DNA from: Siderastrea siderea
Taxonomy: Eukaryota > Cnidaria > Anthozoa > Scleractinia > Rhizangiidae
DNA length: 64,000 nucleotides
Direction of reading: 5' to 3'
Assembly: GCA_964030785.1 (NCBI GenBank)
Contig: OZ034977.1
Coordinates: forward strand, 25,779,152-25,843,151
Notes under the pieces: generated by a model
What the model saw: only the letters and a program-made list of their open reading frames with translations
Told to the model about the DNA's origin: nothing
Database searches by the model: none
Part shown: one piece after another, positions 36,901-45,900 of the stretch
Layout: each line of letters opens with the position of its first letter
Numbering within the stretch: position 1 is the stretch's first letter
Program-made: the position numbers and the translations under genes

Positions 36901-37162
36901 CTGACCAGTTACACCAGATTGCCACACTGCTAACTTTCTTGTGTGCTTAAGGATGGTGCCTCCTAATATAGATGTATTTTTGCAAAGGTTATGACTATGG
37001 GGAAAAAGTAGATCTAAGCAAGGGTTATTGGAATCCAAAAAGAAAAATGTGGGTAACCAAAGCATTTTTCAGAGATAATTAATCAACCATAATTCTAAAA
37101 AAGCGTTAAAATACAAAGAATGTATGGCAATTTCTCCCCAAATTTAAGCTTAATTATCTCTG

Positions 37163-37198
<36 letters not shown>

Positions 37199-40100
37199 TC
37201 TGATAGCCCTTGCTATGATCTGCTTTTTCCACATAGTCATAAACCGTGCAAAAATATTGTTGTATTAGTGGGCACATTCCTTAAGAAACCTGAATATCCC
37301 GAGATGCGCAGAACATGTGCCCAGTGACAAAAGGAGGTACCGTTCTTAAACACTCTTGTACTGTAAGCTTAAAAACGGTCTTGTGTAGATGCTTTACCAC
37401 CATTTTCACTACTACGCGACTTTTCTTTTCAAAACACCTCTGAGCACTTTGCAATACGCTTCCGTCAATCATACCTTATATGGGAAGTGTGTGATGTTAC
37501 CGCAATTGAATTGAGCTCGAAGGAATAAGGATGGCGCCAAATTATCCCGTAAATTTGCACTGGCGAGTCACAACATGTTATTCACCACGAGTATAAATCT
37601 GGCAATATCCCGAAGTGTACAAGGACTAAATTCAGGAGTGGATAGAGTATGCAACGGGAAAACGAATCATGATCGGCGTGCGATCAACCGATTCATGGAG
37701 AAAATAGGGTTTTACAAGAAGAAAGGTACGTATGACTAGCTGCGTTTTTTTGGAAGGAACACTGCTAATTCTAATCACCTATCACCTCCGGAATGAATTG
37801 ACAAAACAAAATAAAGCATAAGCTTATAATGCGCTTGTAACGTTTGTTGTTCTACGTTTCAAGAATGTAAACATATAACGCTGTGACATGATAGGGAAAT
37901 TGTTATTTCTACAAGCGGGAACGGGGAATCGGGGAAAATATTTAAGCTTACTTTCAAGTTTACTTCTTCGTTATAACTCAAGACGATTGCCAAAGAATGT
38001 GATGAGGGAAAGAGGACGATGTATTGTCGTAGGATCGCTGAATTTCACCGAGAACAGTTGCTATTTATAGATGAATCTGAGAAGTTCTGATTGCAAGCTT
38101 ACCATCCACCGCATAGGATAATCCACCGAGCAGGTATTTAATTCTGAAGAAATGTCGAAATTTCTTTACAAATATCTACCAAACGTGATTCAATTGCGGT
38201 AACATCACACACTTTCCATATAAGGTATGATTGACGGAAGCGTATTGCAAAGTGCTCAGCAGTGTTTTGAAAAGAAAAGTCGCGTAGTAGTGAAAATGGT
38301 GGTAAAGTCCGCTGTTCACGGAGAAGTGCATGCGCGAGCGGAACGGCTCAAAAATAAATTGTACGGCTCGACACTAAATTTGAACTGATCTTATGGTGGA
38401 AAAATCCATTGATATCGCGCCCTAATTTTGCACATCCGCTCTTCGCTTTCCACTTTTTATAGTCTTTATTTCCAGTTGTGAATATTAGTTCGATTTTTAT
38501 AATGTTGAAAGTGATTTAGCAGCTGAAATCGGCATTTCAGTCAATGGATGGTCAGACGAGACGTCGTGGTAGACTGGCGACGGGAAGGCAGGACACGGTA
38601 CGTTCACGAGACGGAAGAATCCTTGAGTCTTACGAACAAGCATTTTAACTGTTGCGGATATAACAAATGGAAAATCGTTAAGAACTACAAACAGACCATC
38701 ACAAGCACGTCAAACAATAACCTTTGCCCGAATTGCTGCTGGAGATCTATCAGTTGGATGCTAGTACTGTAGTTCACCATAAGACAACAGAGGTGCAGTG
38801 TTTTAACTCCACGAATTCTATTTCTATTTTAACCACAACCACGAAAGTGTAGCTTCTTTATGATCAAAAGAGATGGCAACAGTCTCAGAATATTAAATTT
38901 TGATCTGACATCCGTGATAAAGAAAGTTACATGTCTTGCAGATAACCGCAAGCAAACATCAAATTACGTATTAAGAAACTCGTGGATCCTTTCATAAATT
39001 AAACGTCGCTCTTTTAAGCGGCTTTTAGGAATCTTGCAATTAAATTGAGCACAAAAACCTTACTAGTTGCCAAAGAACTAGCACACACAGAGGCACAAAG
39101 ATTTCAAACAGCTCTAAGAACATCAAACACTCCAAACAGTATCACAGCTTGAGGTTCCTCCCGGATCAATAGGTCAACCACCCAATTTACCGGCACAATT
39201 TCGCTGCGTCGCCTTCAAATCATCTTGATCAAAGGGAGAAATCGTGATCAAAGGGACAAAGCTGTTAAGATTGTACGTGGGCAAGCTCTATTTTGAAGGC
39301 TGGAATAACTTCAACAACTAGTGGCAGTCGTGCTTGGCCTGTCATTTTACAGTACCGCTCGAAAGTATTGGTGCATTTTCCGTGATACTGCTGCGGTGGA
39401 ATCGCAGTTTGTATCTCCGGTTTGACCTCGGGAAAACCTCGTCTAACTTCTTTGAAAACTCCGGTTTTACCTCGGTTTTTTGCGATGATCAGAACAAACT
39501 TACTTTAAATACGACAAATTTAGCCTTGCCCACAGGTCAAGCTAAAGAATTTGTTTTTCAAAGTGCGAGAGCGTGAAGCGACATCAGCAATGAGAAGTGA
39601 ACAAATTTTTCAAGCGACAAACTACGTATCATACGGATTTTTGCTTAGCCGGAGAGATCAAAAGAAGTCTCTCGATAAAGTTTGATCAAAACAGCTCAGT
39701 CACGTACTCACGTTTCATATGGCGTGAGCCAGTTTGATTGACGGCACATCAGTAAGACTGTTTCTGATTGGATAAGACCCACAGGAGGAAAATTGCTCCT
39801 GTAGATTTGGCACGCTGCAAGTGATAAAAGTCCTTCGCGCGTGGGCCTACCACCGGAACCAAAAATGAGAAACGAAGGACTTTTGAGAAAGTCTACACTT
39901 TTGAGAACGCTGACGTTAGCCGAAGAAAGAAATGGAAACTCGTGTCATTTGCAACAGCTAGAAGAAATAAAACGGATATCACAGAGATAGAATTGTTGCG
40001 TTACATACCCCCTGACGTTCAGTGTAAAAGGTCAGATTTCACCCATTATGCAAATTTGATGCGCTTTTGAACTGAAACTAACTTCGGGTTATATATCGCT

Positions 40101-42281
40101 ATTTCTTACAAATTCTTTTACAGTTGGCATTGACTTTGAGTTTCAACATGAGTTTCATTTACTATTACAATTATCATCGAAGGATTCAGTGCGCGAAGGA
40201 TCAAGAAAGGTCCGATTTGTTCCCACATCGCTCGCACAATATATTTTGAGACTCACAGTATGCAAATTCAAATTCAGTACAATGCACTGTGAACTATAAA
40301 TAATCTCAGGAAAAAACTTGCTATTTTACTGTAATCCTCTTTCTAACATCATAATTTTCGCTTTTTAGTTTAAGTTACATTCAACAGTTTCGCTTTTGAC
40401 GGCATGTTTGAGTATGGCGAAGGCATATTTCAATTCTGAAAATTTTAGCTTAAGTCGCATTCACGATTCGGCACGCAAATTGTTCACGCAACGCTTGGCA
40501 CCAAATAGTCATGTGTCATGTGTTTGCCGACGAAAACTGTTTTTTTAAATAAAGAACTTGTTTTACTTTACTGTCGAACGTGTCAGCTTCTGTTCGTTTG
40601 CTCGAAGTTTGCTTGCGGCTGCCCGAAAAATCCATTCTATTGTGATTGTGCATGATTGTGGCGCCTACGTAGTCCCGCCGTCTAGCAAAGTCTGAAATGA
40701 GAACCTCTCGTGTTTGTATCGCACAGACTACCGACTTGCTCGAAAAACAATTAAATACATCGGCTTGCTCGTAGCTCTCCTTAAACGATCTAATACCAAT
40801 AAAACACGATCTTTTAAGTTCTTTTTTTACGATTCACTCGGTGATAAAAGCGCGCAATGACAAGCCGGCGTGACAGCACACAATCAGTTTTATCACGAAG
40901 TCATATGCATACTGTGAAATCATACTGCTAACCTTTTGTCTATTTGCTCCTTTGAGAATAAATCATTAGTGAGATAAAGTATAAACAATGCCAAAACAAT
41001 AGAAATTAGTCACTATTGTTTGGTTACCGAGGCATTGCCGCGTCAAGTCAGCCACGGTGTTCGGTCGCTTTCGTCCTTACCGAGGTCACGGTTTTCGTCC
41101 TACCACGGCAAATTCGAGGAAAACAAAATGGCGGCGGATGAGGTTTCACCGCGTGCTTATGCACCAATACTTTCGAGCGGTACTGTATATACTATCGACA
41201 AGAAGATATAACAATTTACCTGCCAAGACCATGGAGGTCTTGGGGCAGCTAAAAAAAAAAAAAAAATTAAAAAGAAATGCCATAAAACTACCGAACATTT
41301 TGTCAAAAAAAGATTCCTAATTTTACACAGTGTACATGTACAGATTCATCCTTTTTGTTGCAAATGGATTATCAAAAATTATCTTGAGCAAAAAGTTGAA
41401 AACATTTACATGTACATGTATGATCCACAGTCTTGCATTCATCAGTATAGGTTTATCATTATTAATTTATTACTTAACAATGATTGCATCAGCTGTCTAC
41501 AGCAGTGCTGTTGCAAACATTCCTCACAAAGCACATCCTTACTAAAAATAGCGAGTGATGACTCAACCTTAAACTGAAAGTAGAAATTGAAAGGGACTTT
41601 CTTCTTTTCCCTGAAATTAAGTTTGAATAAATTCTGCAAAGTTTTATGAGTTTCTGGTTTATTTCTTTTCTTTCACTTGAATATAAGCGCTCTTATACAA
41701 GAATAACAATGATGTACATCGAGTTGAGCTTGTGCAATTGTGTACGACATTAAAGGTCACTTTACCACAAAGGGATCGTTTCTTAGACAGTGCAGTGCGT
41801 TGGGAACGATACAGACAGAGAGATTTACCACGATAACATAATACAACGGGATGTTTTCGGCTTACATGTAAATACATGTAGGCTTATATTCCTGTTTAGC
41901 TTGCTGTTTCATCTATAAACGCACACGGTGCATGCAAACAAGGTAAACTTACCAGCTAGCAACAGAGCCATGACTATCACTACCACATTGAAATAGAAGT
42001 TTCCATATTCAAACAAGGTAGATACCACCCTCGAGTTGAAAATTTTGTTCCATCTGAAATGCGAAAAGAACCGTGTTAATGAATCGAATATGAACCGAAA
42101 TGCAGTGGAACAGTACGTAGACAAGCTTGGGTTAGTTTGTTGTAGACCTGGGAGGGTTTTTCTCGATTCGACACTTTGCAAGAGCTTACCGTTTAGGAGA
42201 GATAAAAGGAAGACAGAACAGAAGCAAGACACCAATCTCGGCGTACAGAAATCCGGCTGCGAACGTCCACTGTAAGGTCAT
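30259..42281 (-). CDS. BCAP31: B-cell receptor-associated protein 31 (ER membrane chaperone/sorting factor)
   Basis: Seven exons join in frame to 253 residues (vertebrate BAP31 has about 246). Known role: an ER membrane protein that escorts newly made membrane proteins and takes part in ER quality control and apoptosis. The protein starts MTLQWTFAAGFLYAEIGVLL, with three hydrophobic segments at about residues 2-25, 45-63 and 105-125. A cytosolic coiled coil follows, ending with GLTREYDRLLDEHSKAQ, the hallmark BAP31 segment. The C-terminus is KKDN, a di-lysine ER retrieval signal equivalent to KKEE in mammals. Exons: 42281-42190, 42053-41953, 36281-36131, 35130-34995, 33190-33064, 31659-31559, 30312-30259. 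Donors are all GT and acceptors AG. Introns total about 11 kb and hold several mobile elements. The gene is head to head with the hexosaminidase gene. Confidence 0.95.
30511..30531. repeat. Poly-C tract in BCAP31 intron 6
   Basis: About 21 consecutive C, just before the inserted 861-bp fold-back element. Confidence 0.85.
30587..31447. mobile_element. Fold-back element with TAGCCTGCGAGCAGGC ends and 9-bp target duplication (BCAP31 intron 6)
   Basis: TAGCCTGCGAGCAGGCTCTC at the left is matched inverted at the right. The inverted similarity continues over about 130 bp (GGGGGGCAACG, AATTATTTTCTT, GCGCCGAAGGCGCGAGTTTC). TCCATACCC flanks both sides (30578-30586 and 31448-31456). The 9-bp duplication fits Mutator-like elements. 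The ends resemble those of 25029-26400, so the two appear to belong to one family. Confidence 0.85.
31559..31659 (-). CDS. BCAP31: BCAP31 exon 6
   Basis: The acceptor is GCACAG. It encodes ELEKTKKDLAALKEQAAGL then TREYDRLLDEHSKAQ, the diagnostic C-terminal coiled coil. The donor is GTGGGT. Read-through past the donor would add an unrelated tail, so it is not the last exon. Confidence 0.93.
31790..31880. repeat. Decayed pogo-like end (GTTTGAGTTAGC motif)
   Basis: ACAGTTGAAACCTGACAACTTGAA followed by GTTTGAGTTAGC and GTTTGAGATATGAGGGG resembles the end and subterminal motif of the 11815-12303 MITE. The second end was not found. Confidence 0.35.
33064..33190 (-). CDS. BCAP31: BCAP31 exon 5 (coiled coil)
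   Basis: The acceptor is TTTTAACAG. It encodes SLEEAGGKPEKAVQDEDKLN and EELKELREALDEKSKKLAER, an acidic-basic coiled coil. The donor is GTGCTG, weak but frame-consistent. Confidence 0.85.
33868..33932. repeat. (AAT)n microsatellite in BCAP31 intron 4
   Basis: About 20 AAT units. They create an artefactual poly-leucine frame on the minus strand. Confidence 0.9.
34130..34315. repeat. Dispersed repeat (AATAAAATTTGAAGTAGGCAG...GCTTATTGAAAGCACTG)
   Basis: The same sequence occurs at 49331-49870, where a retroposed fragment interrupts it. It is an anonymous interspersed repeat with no coding content. Confidence 0.65.
34995..35130 (-). CDS. BCAP31: BCAP31 exon 4
   Basis: I chose the acceptor TTTTCTAG over the stronger-looking CTTACAG 20 bp upstream. 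Only the former keeps the frame and the family spacing (GFSLFLL-I-VLRRVV). It encodes VLEASNEASLRQAQ and KQCEQLMDENEKLKK. The donor is GTAATG. Confidence 0.88.
36131..36281 (-). CDS. BCAP31: BCAP31 exon 3
   Basis: The acceptor is TTTACAG. It encodes DSIRETRKYSKIE, then MKLFRAQRNLYISGFSLFLL, the most conserved stretch of the family and the start of the third membrane segment. The donor is GTAAGT. Confidence 0.95.
36951..37280. mobile_element. TTAA-flanked fold-back MITE (BCAP31 intron 2)
   Basis: The left half (GGATGGTGCCTCCTAATA...) pairs with the right half over about 140 bp, including ATGACTATG[GT]GGAAAAAG. TTAA flanks it at 36947-36950 and 37281-37284. The whole element can fold into one hairpin. 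Confidence 0.82.
37392..38307. mobile_element. Inverted-repeat element with about 118-bp arms (BCAP31 intron 2)
   Basis: CTTTACCACCATTTTCACTA through GTTACCGCAATTGAAT is repeated inverted at 38188-38307 with few differences. The right edge abuts the dispersed repeat that starts at 38308. Target duplications are not visible, so the element may be truncated. Confidence 0.6.
38308..39301. repeat. About 1-kb dispersed repeat, copy 1
   Basis: It starts TCCGCTGTTCACGGAGAAG and ends AGCTCTATTTTGAAGGCT. It matches 61495-62309 in the same orientation, apart from extra sequence near 38540-38670. No coding frame is conserved between the copies. Confidence 0.75.
39350..41185. mobile_element. 1.84-kb pogo/mariner-like non-autonomous element (BCAP31 intron 2)
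   Basis: CAGTACCGCTCGAAAGTATT at the left is matched inverted at the right (AATACTTTCGAGCGGTACTG). TA flanks at 39348-39349 and 41186-41187. Subterminal ACCTCGG motifs occur at both ends (about 39425-39480 and, inverted, 41025-41100). No transposase frame is recognised in the interior. Confidence 0.78.
41953..42053 (-). CDS. BCAP31: BCAP31 exon 2
   Basis: The acceptor is TTTCAG. It encodes WNKIFNSRVVSTLFEYGNFY and the second membrane segment FNVVVIVMALLLA, with donor GTAAGT. The intron that follows is 5.7 kb. Confidence 0.93.
42190..42281 (-). CDS. BCAP31: BCAP31 exon 1
   Basis: ATG at 42281; 30 codons plus 2 bases, encoding the first membrane segment and ending in FISPK-R. The donor is GTAAGC. 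FISPKRW is a signature of the family. Confidence 0.95.
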
Positions 42282-42577
42282 CGTGAGAAAAAATTATCAC
42301 TTTGCTTCCTTGACAAACGAATGAATTGAAGAATACGTAGACTCAACCTTCTTGGTAACCAAGCTTTTGGTACTTTGTAGCCTGGCACAAAGTTTTTGAC
42401 AGCTTCGGGACCAACCGAGTAGACATTTCGGGACCTTTCGGGGTTCCGAACGTTCCCGACAAAATTTTCGTGACCGGCACATGATCTGCAATAGGCGGAG
42501 AAGCTCGGTAATGTCAAATCTCCGTTTTTTTCTGTAGCGATTCGAAAGAGCTGCTTCTCACGTAGGAAGTTTCGAAG
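42282..42577. promoter_or_regulatory. Bidirectional promoter interval between BCAP31 and the hexosaminidase gene
   Basis: Only 296 bp separate the two divergent start codons, so both promoters and 5' UTRs must lie here (inference). I see no TATA box in a convincing position. GAACGTTC at 42448-42455 has the GAAnnTTC form of a heat-shock element core, but a single match is weak evidence. Confidence 0.6.
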
Positions 42578-42957
42578 ATGAGGAGATACTCATTGCTGTT
42601 TACCCCGCTGGTTTTTATCGCTGTGTGTTTTAATTCCGAGGCATCAATATGGCCGATTCCTGCCTCGGTGTATCTCTCCGGACCGCCGCTTCCCATTTCT
42701 CCTGTATTCACGTTCAAGACGTCGTCTAGCTCGGGCGTCCTGAAACGCGGAATGACACGATACTTGGAAATAATTCTGCAGCAGATTGGAAACAAGAACG
42801 TGGATTATCCTCGTGATCGCAATCAAACTTTGAGTGAACTTGTTTTGAAAGTTCGCAGCGACAACGCAAGTTTGCGTGTTGACACCTCGTATTGGTACAT
42901 TTTGGAAGTAAGCAATGGCCAGGCCAGCATAGAAGCGAAGACTCCGTATGGTGCACT
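42578..42957 (+). CDS. Hexosaminidase-like exon 1
   Basis: ATG at 42578 opens MRRYSLLFTPLVFIAVCF, a signal peptide. The GH20 N-terminal domain follows, with ELVLKVRSDNASLRVDTSYW and EAKTPYGAL. The donor is GTAAGT. The antisense open frames here are shadows. Confidence 0.93.
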
Positions 42958-45900
42958 GTAAGTAACTAACATCAGTGATTTCTTGCAGTGGTCACCCTCC
43001 CCCCCCCCCCCTCACCCCCTCCCCCATATGTATAACTCATCTTGTGGTTGCTATAACAACTACGAGATGAGTATTGTGTTGGTGGTGGTGTTGGTGGTGT
43101 AGATTGATTGATTTATTGATTGATTGATTAAATGAATGAATGATTGGGCTATGTTCCGGGGAGGGGGGGGGGGGTGTTACTCGAAAAATTTTATATTTTA
43201 TACGGGGAGGCTCTGTGCCCAGTGGTTCAAATTGATGTACTTATAACCTAGAGGACAAAATTACTGACTGCTGATTGGTTGAGACAGAGGGCATTTTTTC
43301 TTAATTTTCTTTCTAACGAGGGCAAAATTACTGACTCCTGATTGACCAAGGGCCAAAAATACTCGTAGTTGATTGGCTGAATGTGAGAGCAAAAAGCAGA
43401 TTTTGAATTGGATTTTGAGTTGTTCAACACCAGGATACCGCTCCTCATGTGATTACATATACTAATTTAATCCCTTTAGCTGCCATCTCTTCCACTTTGC
43501 ATCTGATTTTGTGACCCTTTCATGTTCTAAAATGCCAATTTTCCCTACCCTTTGGTATACTGCGAGCTTAAAAACGGCACCCCTTTTGGGCAGAGCTTCC
43601 CCGTATAGCCCATTCTAGGGAGCACCCCTGATGTGGCTATGTTGCAGATAATTTGACGACAGTCTATTTGGAGTAAAAACTTGTGTCGTCTATGCTGGGC
43701 GTGTGTCTCTTTTATCAATGATTTCGAAGACAGTAATACAGTGTGTTTAACATGTCACTGCAAAATTTAAGAGAAATAGTGCAAGGTTACAAATATGTAC
43801 ATGTATTTCTGCACTGAATTAAACTGCTGTCAGATGTATTAGAGAAGGTAGGTACCGGTACTTTTCCCACCTGGTGACCAGTAGGAGGCATTCACCTTCC
43901 TACAGTAATGGTTAAAATGGGTTAGGAAGAAAGTGGTCTTTGAGGTTTGTTCAGGATTATTTGGCTGAGGAATCTAGGGATGCACAGGCAACCCACTACA
44001 TGGTACACCTTTACGCGCGACATACTAGATCCTAAACACATTGCTGGCAATTCTATGTGGAGAAGTTTGAAACAACAAAAATCAGTTTATCTGCAAGTAC
44101 CGGCAAAAGATTAGTGTTGATCAGATGTCTGCAGATTTAAAAACAAAATAGTAGGTGCATTTTTTGTTGTAACATTTAAGTGTTCTCAGAATTGATGTTT
44201 TGATCCTTTCTATAATGTGGAATACTTAGAACCTTGTTATGCTTCAGGTATGGGATGGAAACATTTTCTCAGCTTATCACTGATGGCAGCTTAGTAAACA
44301 ATATAGTAAATATTAATGATGAACCAAGATATGTGCACAGAGGTCTGATGCTGGACACAGGGTAAGACTAAAATGTTAGTGCATGGGTATATGTAGAACT
44401 AAACTGATGGCACAATATACAGTATGTATTGGAATATTGGCAGCCAAATGTACATGTAGATTATGTTTTGCATGTTAAGTCCCCCTTGTCCTAAAACATT
44501 TTTTCTTCTATTAGTGAATTCTTAAAATATAATCACAGCTTACTAAGCTGGATAAACACTGCATCAAGGGTCACTATTTAAAAACAAACAAGTAAAACTT
44601 AAAAGCTAAGAGGGGCACCTAGATTTATACCCATTTTATCTCTGAGTTATCTGAATAAACACTTGCTCCTCCTTGTCAAGGCATGTAGGTTTATAAGCAG
44701 TCAGTGCAATTGACTTAAATCAGAGTTTTAAATATCAGGAGATTGGTCTCAGTGTATCATAATGCAGTTGGGTTAGTTTCCCAAGAGACTGTGGGGCTGC
44801 ATCAGTGGGAAAGTGAAACTCAAAAAATTGGATTTATCAGCTGAGTCAATAAGGTAAATTGGCAACCATAGAGAAATTGAAAGCTGATGTTTCATCAGAG
44901 TGAATACGTGGTATGTTTTCACTGGTGACTGTCCAATGACAGAGCGAATCAAGGAATTGTGGGTTGTACTTGGTTAATATGGAGAACAGTGCAGCTGTCC
45001 TGTTAGACTCGGAACAATGGTATTGATGGTATCAACAAAATGTTTTTCATTCAGCCAACTTAATCTTGTTGTCCACATTGCCATGTTCCTACCAATAGCA
45101 TAGCTCCAGTGTTCTCCACATGAACCAGACACAATCCACAATTCCTTGATTCGTTCTGACAAAGGGCTATTAATGCTTGAAACACCAGCTTTCAATTTCT
45201 CTATGTTGGCCAACTTACCTTATCAACCCAGTTGATAAATCCAAATTTTTGTAAATATTCTCAATTGCATTACATTGTGTTGATTCTAAGTGTTGTTTCG
45301 TCATCACTCTACACACTTGTATGATAATAAATTATACACCTGTCCAGAGAAAGCAATGGAAGTACTGGCATTGCATCCATGTTGTTTTGGGTAGTCCTAC
45401 TAACTGTAATTATATTATTTTGTGTGTGTGTGTGTTTTACCTTAGGCGGAGGTATTTTCCTCTCGGGCTTCTATACAACATCCTAGATGGCATGAGCTTT
45501 GTCAAGTTAAATGTGCTGCATTTCCACTTGTCAGATTGGTGCCGATTCAGTGTTGAGAGTAAACTGTAAGTTCAAGTTTTCCTTACAATGGTACATTGTA
45601 CCAATTATTATTTAATTAAGCAGACAAGTAAGAAGATAAAATGGAAATTTGAACATCATGAGCCCTTTTAGTTAACAGCTGGGCCATCTAGCTTGGATTT
45701 CATTATTTCTCTAAAACTTCCAAAATCCATCAATATTTAGTGGGATGAAAAATAATAAAAACCAGTTTGTAAAAAAAAATTGGGGGCAGGTGTGGTGGTG
45801 TGCTGGTGTGGTGGTGTGCTGTAGTGGTGGTGTGCTGGTGTGGTGGTGTGCTGGTGTGGTGGTGTGCTGATGTGGTGGTGCGGAGTGCTGTAGTGGTGGT

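Noticed and set aside
42644..42956. Antisense open frames over hexosaminidase exon 1
   Set aside because: They mirror the coding exon on the other strand and have no splice or domain support.
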